Shown here: positions 9,601-19,961 of the stretch, piece after piece
Numbering within the stretch: position 1 is the stretch's first letter
How the letters are laid out: every line of letters begins with the position of its first letter
Source: Gammaproteobacteria bacterium
Lineage (GTDB): Bacteria > Pseudomonadota > Gammaproteobacteria > S012-40
Assembly: GCA_029881255.1 (NCBI GenBank)
Contig: JAOUMY010000001.1
Coordinates: forward strand, 248,001-312,000
Length of the DNA stretch: 64,000 nt
Direction of reading: 5' to 3'
Made by a program: the position numbers and the translations under genes
Notes under the pieces: model-generated
Database searches by the model: none
The model's input: the letters and a program-made list of their open reading frames with translations, nothing else
What the model was told of the DNA's origin: nothing

Positions 9601-10959
9601 ATGAATAAGCAAATAAAACCGTCTATCTACGGGACGAAGTTGTCCTGTTTTCTCATCATACCGTTGCTCACGCTTAGCGCATGCTCCGAGTCCATACCTG
9701 ATACTAATGCGGGTAAACAACAAGCCAGCAATACTGGTCAACAGCACATCGGTACACGGGCTCTCACCGTAGACGAACAACTGACGAGTGCGATTGGAAG
9801 TGGTTTCCGTACGACTGCGGCAAACCTCCCAACAAATGGCTTTGTTGGAAATATCGGAGGCTACAACCTCAACGGTACTATCGCAGGAATTATCGGTAAT
9901 ACCGGTGGCTTTGGAGGCTTCGGCGCGTTTATCAGTTTTTTCACTGGCAGTTTGCCCGTTTCTCCACCCGGTGGCGGAGCTGGCGTTTTACCACCAGGCT
10001 TAGGAAACGGAACACCACCACCGGGTCTAGGCGCCGGTCTACCGCCAGGAATCGGCGGCGGCACACCACCGTTCACTCCACCCGCTGGGAGCCTGCCGCT
10101 TCCCGCTTCAACAGCAGACACGTCGCTATTTGTGAGCAGCGTGGAGTTGTCTGATACAAGCAGCGCTTTTATCGATACAGATATTGATTTGGTTTTGGTC
10201 GGACGCGCAACTTCGTCTGCGCCTTCGTTCTCGATTCTCGCGGTCACCGAAACCACTATCCCATGCAGAAGCGGCGGAAGTGTAACCATACTCAAGGACG
10301 ACGTCGCTCCAGTTGGCTTTTCAACTGGTGACAATACCACTTTCACTTTTGCCAATTGCGTAAGAGGCCTGAACGGCAACATCACCTTAAACGGCAGTCG
10401 TGGTTTTTCAGTAGACGCAGCAACAGGAACACCGTTTGTTGATCCAACATGGTCAAGCAACACATCTATGTTTCGAAAAACTCTCAGTCGGGCAAATGCC
10501 ACCACAGGTAACACTCATATAGCATCTGGAAACTCCAGCACCTCAATTTCCGTCTCACCGACAAATGAAAGTCAGACAGCAAGCGGTAGTGGTAGCGCAG
10601 AAGAAACCACGAGCACCGGAGCGACATCTCACACATATAATTTTGATGTTGATTTTGCGGCAGACAAGACTAATCAAAGCTTCAATTTTACACTTAGCAT
10701 CAGCATTGTCGGCGACGCCACCATCGCCGTCGCAACGCCAACACCGTTTAATGGCACCATCGGAAGTGCGCCAACAGCCGGCCAAATGACGGTAAAGCGC
10801 AGCTCTGCAACAAATTCTGAAACACAGACACTCACTGCACAAGCAGACGGCAGTATTTTAGTCGAGATTGACACGAATGGAGACGGCATCCCTGACAGCA
10901 CAAGCACGCAAGCGAGTTGGGCTCAGGTGTTATCGCAGTTGTTCAATAGTCCGATATAG
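9601..10959 (+). CDS. Putative lipoprotein with Gly/Pro-rich linker and Ca-loop motif
   Basis: A 452-residue protein with a signal peptide and lipobox LTLSAC (C28). Residues about 85-165 are low-complexity Gly/Pro repeats (PPGLG, LPPGIGGGTPP). The following domain is Ser/Thr/Asn-rich and beta-like. Near the C-terminus EIDTNGDGIPDS matches the Asp/Asn-rich calcium loop of thrombospondin-type-3 or dockerin-like repeats. This suggests a surface or periplasmic protein with a stabilised tail. No family is recognised. It has its own leader after the upstream terminator and runs toward the intron-containing tRNA on the other strand. Confidence 0.8.
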   Translation: MNKQIKPSIYGTKLSCFLIIPLLTLSACSESIPDTNAGKQQASNTGQQHIGTRALTVDEQLTSAIGSGFRTTAANLPTNGFVGNIGGYNLNGTIAGIIGNTGGFGGFGAFISFFTGSLPVSPPGGGAGVLPPGLGNGTPPPGLGAGLPPGIGGGTPPFTPPAGSLPLPASTADTSLFVSSVELSDTSSAFIDTDIDLVLVGRATSSAPSFSILAVTETTIPCRSGGSVTILKDDVAPVGFSTGDNTTFTFANCVRGLNGNITLNGSRGFSVDAATGTPFVDPTWSSNTSMFRKTLSRANATTGNTHIASGNSSTSISVSPTNESQTASGSGSAEETTSTGATSHTYNFDVDFAADKTNQSFNFTLSISIVGDATIAVATPTPFNGTIGSAPTAGQMTVKRSSATNSETQTLTAQADGSILVEIDTNGDGIPDSTSTQASWAQVLSQLFNSPI

Positions 10960-11053
10960 CGATTGGCGAAAAAGCGAACGAAGTTCGAGTCCGGTCTCAA
11001 TGAAGGCACAATCGGAGATTAGGAACAAATACCTTGAGCAGAATAGAAAAGAA

Positions 11054-11365
<312 letters not shown>

Positions 11366-11434
11366 ATTAGGGCATGCATTTTAACAAGTAAATTTTACTT
11401 TGGATATCCTGAATAGCGTTGATACCATACGGTT

Positions 11435-11827
11435 ATGAAATTGTTCATAAGCACCACAAAATGCACTACTTGTGTCGAATGCGGAGAAAAACTTTCCGGG
11501 CGCCAAAGAAAATATTGCTCCCGCGAGTGCAAGAACTCACACAATAATCTCTTCTTTCAATCCTATCTAGCTCAGCAAAAGAGGGGCCGAGAACGCAAAT
11601 TGACACTCATAAGAAAGATGGGCTCAGCATGCAGTATCTGCGGATATAGTAAAAATTTCGCGGCGTTGGAATTTCATCACATAAACCCGGGGTCAAAGAA
11701 ATTCCAACTTGATTTAAGATCTTTGTCAAACCGCAGGTGGGAAGCGATAGAAAAAGAAGTTGAAAAATGCCAGCTCCTTTGCTCCAACTGCCATACTGAA
11801 ATACACAACACTGACTGCTATATATAA
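11435..11827 (+). CDS. Free-standing HNH endonuclease
   Basis: A 130-residue protein with two parts. An N-terminal zinc finger has CVECG (first C at 14) and YCSRECK. The HNH domain has CSICG, then EFHHINP carrying the His-His pair, and finally LCSNCHTEIH. The CxxC pairs hold a structural zinc; the HNH core binds a divalent metal and nicks or cuts DNA. Such genes occur as homing endonucleases. It diverges from the intron-bearing tRNA gene with 69 nt between them, so it may act in trans on intronless alleles (inference). The start lacks a clear Shine-Dalgarno. It could also be an unrelated selfish gene. Confidence 0.88.
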   Translation: MKLFISTTKCTTCVECGEKLSGRQRKYCSRECKNSHNNLFFQSYLAQQKRGRERKLTLIRKMGSACSICGYSKNFAALEFHHINPGSKKFQLDLRSLSNRRWEAIEKEVEKCQLLCSNCHTEIHNTDCYI

Positions 11828-11857
11828 GACAAGAAAAACCTAGCCATCCTTGGCGAT

Positions 11858-11897
11858 GAGTCCTTAAGACTCCGGTCTTGCCTTTCCCTGGCAAGAC
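11858..11897. other. Two adjacent perfect hairpins after the HNH gene
   Basis: GAGTC/GACTC with a 5-nt loop (11858-11872) is followed at once by GTCTTGCC/GGCAAGAC with a 7-nt loop (11875-11897). They lie downstream of the HNH stop and beyond the rpoD terminator. No T-run follows. They could be a structured 3' end of the HNH transcript or a small structured RNA; no known class is recognised. Confidence 0.4.
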
Positions 11898-11973
11898 GTC
11901 GAGGGCGCACACAGCGGGCGCCCGAAATATTCACATTTTCAAGCCGCGATAGTATAACCCGGAGTCCGAAAAC

Positions 11974-11999
11974 AAAAAAGGGCGCTAAAAGCGCCCTTT
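11974..11999 (-). terminator. rpoD intrinsic terminator
   Basis: The minus strand reads AAAGGGCGCT, a 3-nt loop, AGCGCCCTTT, then a T-run ending in G. It lies 24 nt past the rpoD stop and closes the rpsU-yqeY-dnaG-rpoD operon. Confidence 0.93.
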
Positions 12000-12022
12000 A
12001 TTCACAGACAACAATACTTTAC

Positions 12023-13879
12023 TTATTCAAGAAAGCTACGTAGCTGCTCCGAACGCGAAGGATGACGCAGCTTGCGCAATGCCTTGGCTTCAATCTGACG
12101 AATACGCTCACGAGTAACATCAAACTGCTTACCAACTTCTTCCAAAGTATGGTCGGTATTCATATCGATACCGAAACGCATGCGCAACACCTTGGCTTCT
12201 CTTGCAGTCAGGCTTTCGAGTATGCGCGTAGTAGATTCACGCAGACCTTCGAAAGTCGCTGAGTCACCTGGTGCGACCATATTCTGGTCTTCGATAAAGT
12301 CCCCAAGATGCGAATCTTCATCGTCACCAATCGGCGTCTCCATGGAGATAGGCTCTTTGGCAATCTTCAGAACCTTGCGTATTTTGTCTTCCGGCATTTC
12401 CATGCGCTCTGCCAATTCCTCAGGCGTAGCCTCACGACCCATTTCCTGCAGCATCTGACGTGATACGCGATTGAGCTTATTAATCGTCTCAATCATGTGT
12501 ACCGGTATACGAATCGTACGTGCCTGGTCGGCAATAGAACGGGTAATTGCCTGACGTATCCACCATGTCGCATAGGTCGAGAATTTGTAACCACGACGAT
12601 ATTCGAACTTGTCGACCGCCTTCATCAGACCGATATTGCCTTCCTGAATCAGATCAAGGAACTGCAAACCACGGTTGGTGTATTTTTTAGCAATCGCGAT
12701 TACCAGACGTAGGTTGGCCTCGACCATTTCCTTCTTGGCGCGACGTGCCTTGGCTTCACCAATCGACATATTGCGATTGATCTCCTTGAGCATGAAGATA
12801 GGCATGGTGCTTTCAGCTTCAACGTCAGCCAGCACAGCCTGACGATCAAGAATATCCTGAGCCAGTTCTTTCAATTTTGTAGAATAGCTCTCGCCCTTCT
12901 CGATAAAACCATTCACCCAATCCAGGTTGGTTTCGTTTTCGGGGAAGCTGGAAACGAATTCCTTCTTCGGCATACGCGCGTCTCTGACGCATATAGACAT
13001 AATGCTGCGTTCTTCCGCACGTATTCTGTCTACAATCTCGCGCAGCTCAGTCACCATCTGCACGACAAAACGTGGCGCTAGTTTGAATTCCAGAAACTGT
13101 TCGCCGATCTGAGTGTTCAGATCACGACATTTCTTGTGACCGTTGCCATGCTTAGCTGCCGCCTTGGTATATTTCTCGTGCAATGCGGCCAACTTGCCGA
13201 CACGCTCACGCGCTTCTTCCGGATCTGGCCCGGTATCAATCTCAGCTTCAGCATCATCCCCATCCCCGTCCCCATCTTCGTCGTCTGACGCATCACTTTT
13301 GGCGCTAGCAGAATTATTTGCATTAATCATGACGCTAGTGGACTGGGATGGAACCTCGGCAGTCTCCTCATTGGGATCAATAAATCCTGTAATGAGATCT
13401 GTCAGGCGAAGTTCTTCATTATCAATACGCTGGTATTCTTCGAGAAATGCCGCAATTGTGCGCGGATATGCACCAAGTGCGGACAGAACTTGACGTAAAC
13501 CCTCTTCGATACGCTTGGCCAGTTTGATCTCGCCTTCGCGAGTCAATAACTCTACCGTTCCCATTTCGCGCATATACATACGCACAGGATCGGTGGTTCG
13601 ACCAAACTCACTATCGACAGAGGCCAGTGCGGCTGCGGCTTCTTCAGCCGCGTCTTCATCGGTTACCGCCTGATCAGACATCAACATCGCATCGGCATCG
13701 GGCGCGACTTCATGCACCGGGATACCCATGTCGTTAATCATATTGATGATGTCTTCGATTTGCTCCGGATCAACAATTTCATCCGGAAGGTGATCATTCA
13801 CCTCTCGATACGTCAGATAACCTTGTTCTTTACCTTTTGCGATTAAAAGTTTGATCTGCGACTGCTGTTGTGAATTCAT
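12023..13879 (-). CDS. rpoD: RNA polymerase primary sigma factor RpoD (sigma-70)
   Basis: The 618-residue housekeeping sigma factor. Region 1.1 is at the N-terminus ([20 protein letters not shown]). Region 1.2 includes [21 protein letters not shown]. An acidic non-conserved insert follows. Region 2 carries the core-binding and promoter-melting helix ([15 protein letters not shown]). Region 4 ends with the -35-reading helix-turn-helix [20 protein letters not shown]. It directs core RNA polymerase to -35/-10 promoters. It is the last gene of the macromolecular-synthesis operon. A perfect TATAAT on the minus strand (13899-13904), without a clear -35, hints at an extra promoter of its own. Rsd, a sigma-70-binding regulator, is also encoded in this window. 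Confidence 0.98.
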   Translation of the reverse strand: MNSQQQSQIKLLIAKGKEQGYLTYREVNDHLPDEIVDPEQIEDIINMINDMGIPVHEVAPDADAMLMSDQAVTDEDAAEEAAAALASVDSEFGRTTDPVRMYMREMGTVELLTREGEIKLAKRIEEGLRQVLSALGAYPRTIAAFLEEYQRIDNEELRLTDLITGFIDPNEETAEVPSQSTSVMINANNSASAKSDASDDEDGDGDGDDAEAEIDTGPDPEEARERVGKLAALHEKYTKAAAKHGNGHKKCRDLNTQIGEQFLEFKLAPRFVVQMVTELREIVDRIRAEERSIMSICVRDARMPKKEFVSSFPENETNLDWVNGFIEKGESYSTKLKELAQDILDRQAVLADVEAESTMPIFMLKEINRNMSIGEAKARRAKKEMVEANLRLVIAIAKKYTNRGLQFLDLIQEGNIGLMKAVDKFEYRRGYKFSTYATWWIRQAITRSIADQARTIRIPVHMIETINKLNRVSRQMLQEMGREATPEELAERMEMPEDKIRKVLKIAKEPISMETPIGDDEDSHLGDFIEDQNMVAPGDSATFEGLRESTTRILESLTAREAKVLRMRFGIDMNTDHTLEEVGKQFDVTRERIRQIEAKALRKLRHPSRSEQLRSFLE

Positions 13880-13914
13880 ATGAGAAATAACAACCTTTAT
13901 TATACGCGTACATC

Positions 13915-13958
13915 AAAAAATAGCCGGCAATCATACAGAAATAATCCGATAACGGCTA
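13915..13958 (-). terminator. Terminator-like hairpin between dnaG and rpoD
   Basis: On the minus strand TAGCCG pairs with CGGCTA across a 26-nt loop and is followed by six Ts. It could partly terminate transcripts coming from dnaG, as the known dnaG-rpoD junction terminator does in Escherichia coli. The TATAAT just downstream at 13904-13899 could restart transcription for rpoD. Confidence 0.45.
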
Positions 13959-13976
13959 GCCCTCTTAACATCCTTG

Positions 13977-15761
13977 TCACGCCTGCGGTACCGTGACTCG
14001 CGTAGCCAGTAACTCACGCAGCGATCTCTTCTCCTCAGACGTCAATTCCGTGTATTGGGATTTCTTGAGCAATTGATCCAACTGTACTTCCAATCCTTGT
14101 TGTTCTAGTTGTTTCAGTGTGTCCAGAAACTCCGGACCTAATCCCTCAGGTGGTAACGGCAACTCCTCTGCCGCCAGTTTTGCCAACTGCCCAAATTCAT
14201 CTCGGCCTCTCCAACGCTCCAACAAAGCGGCCGTGTTGATTTGGGGGCTGTCTCTCAAAAATTCAAGTAATTCATGTAATAACAATGTACCCGGAACCTG
14301 CAACGAGGCAATATCCTGAGGTCTTTTGACCTTTTCAGCCAACGCTGGGTGTTGTATCAGCAAGGTGATCGCCCTACGCGCGACACTGCCGACCTGTTGC
14401 TGTCCCCTAGTAAATGTAGCAGGGGATTGCCGAGGCGCAAGTCTGGCCCCTGTCGCCAAACCATACTGCCGCATCACTTCTTCACCAGAGAGACTTGCGC
14501 CATCCGCCAGTCGTTCTACCAACAGCCGCCTATACCCTTCGTCCTTGAGTTTAAGCACATATGGCTTAGCCAGATTCAAAAGACGTGCTTTGCCGTCTAG
14601 TTTTCGTATATCGGCTTTAAGCAATAGACTTTCATAGAAAAATTCAGAAAGCGGTAAAGCGTTGCGCAAATATTTTTCAAAGCTTTCCTTGCCCGATGAC
14701 CTGACTAAACTGTCCGGATCTTCGCCTTCCGGCAAGAACATGAATTTAAACAGGGTTTTTCCATCGACCGCTTCCAGTGACGCCTCCAGCGCCCTCCAAG
14801 CCGCTTGCTTGCCCGCTCGGTCGCCATCGAAGCAAAAAATCACTTCATCTGTATGTCTGACCAGCTCCTGTATGTGGTGTTCCGTTATCGCCGTTCCCAG
14901 AGTGGCCACTGCGTTGGTCACGCCATGCTGCGCCAGCGCTACAACATCCATATAGCCTTCGACCACCACAACCGCACCTAACTCCCGGTTGGCCTGACGC
15001 GCCTGATAGAGCCCGTAAAGCTCGCGCCCCTTATGAAAGATCGGCGTCTCTGGCGAGTTGAGATATTTGGGCTCACCCTGATCGATTACACGACCACCGA
15101 AGGCAATCACCCGACCACGCCGATCGCGTATTGGAAACATAATACGATCACGAAAGCGGTCATAGCTATTATTACTACGCTCCTTTTCGATCAGCATGCC
15201 TGCCGTCTGCAAACTCAAACGCAGGTATTCACTATCACCAAACGCGGCTAACAGACTATTCCAGCCAGAAGGGGCATAGCCTAATTCAAATGCCCTGGCG
15301 GTTTCACCGCTCAGACCCCGCTGCCGAAGGTAATCGACTGCCCGCGCCTTTTCGGGATGAGAACGCAACTGCTTCTGGTAATAACGACTAACCTGCTCCA
15401 TCAGCTCGTAGAGATTCTGGCTCTGTTCGCGATTACGGACAGGAGCAGATTTTTCACCACCCTCATAGGGAACATCAACGCCCAGTTGCGACGCCAACTC
15501 TTCAATCGCCTCGACAAAACTCATGCGATCGTAGTCCATAAGAAAACCAATGGCGGATCCATGAACGCCGCATCCGAAACAATGATAAAACTGCTTTTGC
15601 TGGCTAACTGTAAATGACGGGGTTTTTTCCTGGTGAAAAGGACAACAAGCCTTGTACTCACGGCCTGCTTTTTTTAATGGAACGCGCGAATCAATAATGG
15701 CGACGATGTCGACGCGCGCAAGGAGATCATCGATAAATTGCTGGGGAATCCTGCCAGACAT
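13977..15761 (-). CDS. dnaG: DNA primase
   Basis: The 594-residue primase makes RNA primers at the replication fork with DnaB. The N-terminal CHC2 zinc site is C40, H43, C61 and C64. The central TOPRIM domain has VVVVEGYMDVVAL and FCFDGDRAGKQA, carrying the catalytic Glu and the Asp pair. The C-terminal part, about 440-594, is the less conserved helicase-binding domain. GGGGAG lies just before the ATG. It sits between yqeY and rpoD in the conserved operon order. Confidence 0.98.
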   Translation of the reverse strand: MSGRIPQQFIDDLLARVDIVAIIDSRVPLKKAGREYKACCPFHQEKTPSFTVSQQKQFYHCFGCGVHGSAIGFLMDYDRMSFVEAIEELASQLGVDVPYEGGEKSAPVRNREQSQNLYELMEQVSRYYQKQLRSHPEKARAVDYLRQRGLSGETARAFELGYAPSGWNSLLAAFGDSEYLRLSLQTAGMLIEKERSNNSYDRFRDRIMFPIRDRRGRVIAFGGRVIDQGEPKYLNSPETPIFHKGRELYGLYQARQANRELGAVVVVEGYMDVVALAQHGVTNAVATLGTAITEHHIQELVRHTDEVIFCFDGDRAGKQAAWRALEASLEAVDGKTLFKFMFLPEGEDPDSLVRSSGKESFEKYLRNALPLSEFFYESLLLKADIRKLDGKARLLNLAKPYVLKLKDEGYRRLLVERLADGASLSGEEVMRQYGLATGARLAPRQSPATFTRGQQQVGSVARRAITLLIQHPALAEKVKRPQDIASLQVPGTLLLHELLEFLRDSPQINTAALLERWRGRDEFGQLAKLAAEELPLPPEGLGPEFLDTLKQLEQQGLEVQLDQLLKKSQYTELTSEEKRSLRELLATRVTVPQA

Positions 15762-15807
15762 GTGCTCCCCGGAAGAGTGTCAGGTACTGCTTATTCTATA
15801 TATATGC

Positions 15808-16260
15808 TTAGGCAGTTAACAGTGATTTGATGCGAGCGCTTACTGCACCCATATCGGCTCGACCTTTCATCTTGCCCTGCAGGCTACCCATGACCTTGCC
15901 CATATCTTTCATGCCAGCGGCGCCGGTTTGAGCAATTGCATCCTTGATGAGTTGCTCGATTTCCTGCTCGGATAAAGGCTCAGGCATGAACTCCTGTATG
16001 ACAGTAATTTCCTGGTTCTCTTTCTGAACCAGGTCATCACGACCGGCAACTTCGAATTGGGCAACGGATTCGCGACGCTGTTTAACCATCTTATCCAGCA
16101 CCGCCAGCACCTGCTCGTCATCAAGCTCGATGCGTTCATCCACTTCCCGTTGCTTGATTGCCGCCATAACCAGACGGATCACTGCAAGGCGTTCTTTTTC
16201 CTTGCTGCGCATTGCATCCTTGACGGCGTCTTGCAGACGCTCCTTCAGCGACTGGCTCAT
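15808..16260 (-). CDS. yqeY: GatB/YqeY domain protein
   Basis: A 150-residue protein of the YqeY family, related to the tRNA-binding tail domain of the amidotransferase subunit GatB. Typical blocks are MRSKEKERLAVIRLVMAAIK, QEITVIQEFMPEPLSEQEIE and GKVMGSLQGKMKGRADMGAVS. Its exact role is unclear; in genomes it very often sits between rpsU and dnaG, as here. The spacing of 24 nt to rpsU and 46 nt to dnaG fits one transcript. Confidence 0.95.
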   Translation of the reverse strand: MSQSLKERLQDAVKDAMRSKEKERLAVIRLVMAAIKQREVDERIELDDEQVLAVLDKMVKQRRESVAQFEVAGRDDLVQKENQEITVIQEFMPEPLSEQEIEQLIKDAIAQTGAAGMKDMGKVMGSLQGKMKGRADMGAVSARIKSLLTA

Positions 16261-16284
16261 GACGTGTTCCCTCTGGCAGGTAAT

Positions 16285-16542
16285 TTATCGAGTAGTAGTG
16301 GTACTGCCTACGACTCGGCGCGAGCCGCGACCGGTGCGTGTACGCATGGCGTTGTCACGTGCATTTTTCTTCAGCTGACGCTTAACGGCTGCTGCTTGCT
16401 TGCGCTTACGTACCTGGGTTGGCTTCTCGTAGAATTCACGGCGACGTACTTCAGACAGTACACCCGCCTTTTCACAAGAACGCTTGAAACGACGCAGAGC
16501 GATATCGAATGGTTCGTTTTCTCTAACTTTTACTGATGGCAT
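16285..16542 (-). CDS. rpsU: 30S ribosomal protein S21
   Basis: S21 lies near the 3' end of 16S rRNA and helps initiation. The core [20 protein letters not shown] through KKNARDNA is typical. The usual protein has about 71 residues; this one has 85, with an extra tail rich in Arg, Gly and Thr ([18 protein letters not shown]). The ATG follows AGGTGAT. It is the first gene of the operon and diverges from tsaD across about 170 nt. Confidence 0.97.
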   Translation of the reverse strand: MPSVKVRENEPFDIALRRFKRSCEKAGVLSEVRRREFYEKPTQVRKRKQAAAVKRQLKKNARDNAMRTRTGRGSRRVVGSTTTTR

Positions 16543-16714
16543 TATGTAAAATCACCTCGATTAAATGCTGCCCCTCTTCGGGAAAAGGTCAGCGACTTTT
16601 GCTGTTTCCGGGCCAGAAATACGAGCACAGGCCCCAGAGAACCGCGAATTCTACCCATTTGTATGGCCAATCGCAATTGGCAAAAACCAAAATACATGGA
16701 GAATTTCCAAAAAC

Positions 16715-17728
16715 ATGCTGGTACTCGGTATCGAAAGCTCGTGTGACGAGACAGGAATCGCCCTCTACGATAGTGAACAGGGACTGATCGGGCACCGAAT
16801 TCATAGTCAAATCGCGCTACACGCCGATTATGGTGGAGTGGTCCCTGAACTGGCTTCTCGAGATCACGTTCGCAAGGCCTTGCCGCTCATACACTCACTA
16901 CTACAAGACTGTGGCGTTGACGCCAAACAAATCAACGGCATAGCTTATACCAGCGGCCCGGGCCTTGCCGGGGCGCTACTGGTTGGCGCAGCCTTGGGTC
17001 GGAGTCTCGCCTGGGCCTGGGATATTCCCGCTGTCGCCGTCCACCATATGGAGGGGCACCTGCTCGCGCCCTTACTCGAAAAACCGGATATTGCCTTTCC
17101 CTTTAATGCGCTACTGGTGTCAGGCGGCCATACCATGTTGCTACTCGCCAAGAAGCTGGGCGACTACGAATTACTTGGTGAATCCCTTGATGACGCCGTC
17201 GGCGAGGCCTTCGATAAAGTCGCCAAGATGCTCGACCTCGGTTATCCCGGCGGACCGAATGTCGCCAAGCTAGCCGAGCAGGGAGATCCAAAACGCTTTC
17301 GCTTTCCCCGGCCTATGACTAATCGCCCTGGCCTGGATTTTAGTTTCAGCGGGCTCAAAACCTTTGCCCTCAACACCTATTACGAAAACAAAGATAGTCC
17401 CAACATCAAGGCCGATATCTGTAGAGCCTTCGAGGATGCTGTGGTCGACACCATGGTCATCAAGTGTCGACGAGTCATCGAACAGACTGGGGTAAAGCAA
17501 CTTGTAGTTGCCGGCGGCGTCAGCGCCAACAAGCGACTGCGGGAGCGATTACAACAATTTGGCGATCAATATGGCGGTGCGGTGTATTTTCCATCCATGG
17601 AATTCAGCACGGATAATGGCGCAATGATAGCGTACGCCGGGTTTCTCCGCTTGAAGGCCGGTTGCAGGGAGCCATTAGCCTTCAGCGCAAAACCTCGTTG
17701 GGATTTGTCTAGCCTGGAGGCAATCTAA
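16715..17728 (+). CDS. tsaD: tRNA N6-adenosine threonylcarbamoyltransferase TsaD
   Basis: Transfers the threonylcarbamoyl group to A37 of ANN-decoding tRNAs, with TsaB and TsaE. From the ATG at 16715 the protein has 337 residues and starts [14 protein letters not shown], the family N-terminus. The metal motif HMEGH is at 111-115, and [11 protein letters not shown] and SGGHTMLLL are ATPase blocks of the ASKHA fold. The open frame continues 50 codons upstream but that part is not conserved in style; GGAG precedes the chosen start. tsaD and rpsU diverge, a common arrangement. Confidence 0.97.
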   Translation: MLVLGIESSCDETGIALYDSEQGLIGHRIHSQIALHADYGGVVPELASRDHVRKALPLIHSLLQDCGVDAKQINGIAYTSGPGLAGALLVGAALGRSLAWAWDIPAVAVHHMEGHLLAPLLEKPDIAFPFNALLVSGGHTMLLLAKKLGDYELLGESLDDAVGEAFDKVAKMLDLGYPGGPNVAKLAEQGDPKRFRFPRPMTNRPGLDFSFSGLKTFALNTYYENKDSPNIKADICRAFEDAVVDTMVIKCRRVIEQTGVKQLVVAGGVSANKRLRERLQQFGDQYGGAVYFPSMEFSTDNGAMIAYAGFLRLKAGCREPLAFSAKPRWDLSSLEAI

Positions 17729-17729
17729 C

Positions 17730-17897
17730 TTATCTGTCTTTGACCTTGATCTTTACAGGCTGCATGTCAGGTACATCATGACGCACATCCTGCTCCTGGC
17801 GCTTATGGCTCAGGTGCGTGGCAATAACGCCACCAAGGATTGCTCCGACGAAAAACGAAATTACTACAGCTTCGATTACGGCATACATTAAGTCCAT
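17730..17897 (-). CDS. Small single-span membrane protein
   Basis: A 55-residue protein with one transmembrane segment (YAVIEAVVISFFVGAILGG) and a charged tail rich in Lys, Arg and Asp. The start at 17897 is decided by AGGAGGTG 6 nt upstream; a longer frame to 17933 has no such site. It is convergent with tsaD, with the stops nearly touching. The family is not recognised; its shape resembles small YtxH- or DUF-type membrane proteins. Confidence 0.7.
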   Translation of the reverse strand: MDLMYAVIEAVVISFFVGAILGGVIATHLSHKRQEQDVRHDVPDMQPVKIKVKDR

Positions 17898-18467
17898 GTG
17901 ACACCTCCTGCGGCGGCCATCTATGACTGACAAACTTTCCTACCTAATATAATGTCGGAAACCAGCGCGACATCTTTACGTAATTATGAAAACAGCATGG
18001 AATGTGCCAGTGATTCAGTTAGTTTAATCCCGCCGATTTACTGATAAAAATATCTCAAACAATCAATCGCCTATTAATTTTCCTGCAGGCAATACACGAA
18101 ATTTTGAATTGAAAACCAATGTATCACGACCTGGACCTGGAATCTTTCTGCTCTAAATATTGACGACCACGCAAATTCTCGACGTCTTACGCGCACATCA
18201 ATTAAAGCTGTTTATCGCGCGCGATAAAGTCCGGTAATAAAGTAGCATCAACACCGTATTGGCCCGGCAATCCACTGCCGCCCGCCGAGAGTTTTGCCGT
18301 CTTGACGTCAATCCAGAAACGCATACAGTTATTTGATTTAAAATGTAGCGTCGAGAAAAGATTGAATATGGCACACTTTGCGCAACAGCTACTTCGCATG
18401 TTCGCTATCCTTAAAGACCAGGGACGGCCTCTTTTTTTGACTATGAAGTTGCGTCGACGGAGGCCAA
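17898..18467. other. 570-nt stretch without a convincing gene
   Basis: AT-rich, with only short frames lacking ribosome-binding sites. A minus-strand frame ending at 18202 encodes a glycine-containing tail but has no Shine-Dalgarno. It probably holds the promoters of the small membrane protein (leftward) and the HD-GYP gene (rightward); no clear -35/-10 pair stands out. Confidence 0.5.
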
Positions 18468-19589
18468 ATGATTACGCAGTTACCTCGTTATGTTACGCGC
18501 AAGAAAACCGCCTCTCGGGGCTCGACCACCTCCAATTCAACCAGAAGTCGTTTCTCTCAACTACCTGACCTCAGAGATCGCCTGATTGATACGCACGAGG
18601 ACTATTCACACTATCAGCGACAGGCGCAAAAAGACCGTATCATCGCGCGAAAGAACAAACGCGCTTCATTTGAGCAGCGACTGAAAAACGCTCGCTTTCT
18701 TATTCGACATGCACAACAAAGCATGCACAATATTCTTGTGCGAATTTCACAAGGAAGCGACATCCCAATAGATCATTTATATGTATTGGTCAAGAAGATC
18801 ATCAAGCACCTCGATTCCAATGAAGATACCCTGTTGCTACTGTGCCGTGACAAAAGAAAAGATGAATATGTGTTTATGCGCAGTGTCAGTTTTTGCATTA
18901 TCACGCTGAGTTTTTGCAGATCCCTAGGATATTCCGAATCGGACCTGCTACACATTGGCGTTGGCGCTCTTTTACATGATGCGGGGAAAATGTGGATACC
19001 GAATAGCTTACTCAACAAGAGCGGTCGCCTGACGCTAGGTGAATTTAATAAGATACAGGAGCACATTAAATTCTCCGAACTCATCCTGTATCGCCTTCAC
19101 ATCAGCAGCCCCCTCACACGGCAAATCGCCCTGCAACATCACGAACGCACAGATGGCAGCGGCTATCCTGAGGGATTGGATCAGAATCAAATTTCGACCC
19201 TAGGCAAAATCGCCGCAATAACCGACGTCTATGACGCCATTACCTCGGATCGCTGTTATCGCCCGGCATCTGAACCTTTAAACGCCTTGCAGTATCTACA
19301 CAACCGCGGGCGAGACAAATTTGATCGCGAACTGGTGCAACGCTTTATTCGCCATATCGGCATTTACCCCTATGGGTCTTTGGTCAAACTCAGTAATGGC
19401 ATTATCGGCATTGTTGTTGGCAAAGGCCGCGAGGAATTACGCCCTGCGATCATCGCCGTTTATGATGACAACACTTCGCGCCCCATCCCCGAGAGCCGCA
19501 TCTATCTGGATGAATTCCCTTCACTACACATAGTCGATACGCTTAACCAGAACCAGGTGCCGTTTAATCCTCAACGCTATTTATTGTGA
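18468..19589 (+). CDS. HD-GYP cyclic-di-GMP phosphodiesterase
   Basis: A 373-residue cytoplasmic protein. The HD-GYP domain covers about 125-320: the HD pair is H170-D171 in LLHDAGKMWIP, and the extended motif HHERTDGSGYP spans 224-234, with all metal and GYP residues intact. It should hydrolyse cyclic di-GMP to pGpG or GMP. The N-terminal 115 residues are basic and helical without a recognised sensor; no DUF3391 domain is evident. The tail (320-373) is beta-rich. GGAGG at 18459-18463 is a good ribosome-binding site. It stands alone. A GGDEF-EAL protein encoded at 37.6 kb acts on the same messenger. Confidence 0.93.
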   Translation: MITQLPRYVTRKKTASRGSTTSNSTRSRFSQLPDLRDRLIDTHEDYSHYQRQAQKDRIIARKNKRASFEQRLKNARFLIRHAQQSMHNILVRISQGSDIPIDHLYVLVKKIIKHLDSNEDTLLLLCRDKRKDEYVFMRSVSFCIITLSFCRSLGYSESDLLHIGVGALLHDAGKMWIPNSLLNKSGRLTLGEFNKIQEHIKFSELILYRLHISSPLTRQIALQHHERTDGSGYPEGLDQNQISTLGKIAAITDVYDAITSDRCYRPASEPLNALQYLHNRGRDKFDRELVQRFIRHIGIYPYGSLVKLSNGIIGIVVGKGREELRPAIIAVYDDNTSRPIPESRIYLDEFPSLHIVDTLNQNQVPFNPQRYLL

Positions 19590-19601
19590 AACTGTGTGAT
19601 A

Positions 19602-19622
19602 TAACACACCTGCTGTGTGTTA
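19602..19622. other. 8-bp hairpin downstream of the HD-GYP gene
   Basis: TAACACAC and GTGTGTTA pair perfectly across a 5-nt loop, 12 nt after the HD-GYP stop. There is no T-run, so it is at best an mRNA 3'-end stem or weak terminator. The rest of 19623-19961 shows no gene. Confidence 0.4.
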
Positions 19623-19961
19623 GCGCCCAGGTTTATTCAATATCTGGCGAACAACTATATATTCAGGGTATAGAGCAACACGCGCAGCAAACAACATAAG
19701 CCATTGCTATCCAGTAAAAAGTTTTTTTCAGAGATAAGAATCCACAGCGTCTTGCGCGCCCTAATTTGTGACTATAATTTACTTAATTATTGGCAACCAT
19801 CTTGCTATTACCTGTAGACTGGTTGTCCTGAATCAGACAGTAGAAAAAGATGAATCATTCCAGGACAATGTGATCACACCATTAATCAGATATATAATTT
19901 AAACAAACTCGCTCTGCCGCAAATAACACCATAGACGCAGAGTTCTCGTGTGGAGGGGAAT

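Noticed and set aside
11851-11900. GATGAG near paired stems suggested a hammerhead ribozyme
   Set aside because: The required GAAA core segment and three-stem junction are not present on either strand.
18202-18399. Leftward frame with a tail GSGLPGQYGVDATLLPDFIAR
   Set aside because: It looks protein-like, but there is no Shine-Dalgarno at either possible ATG and no neighbour context; left as unannotated space.
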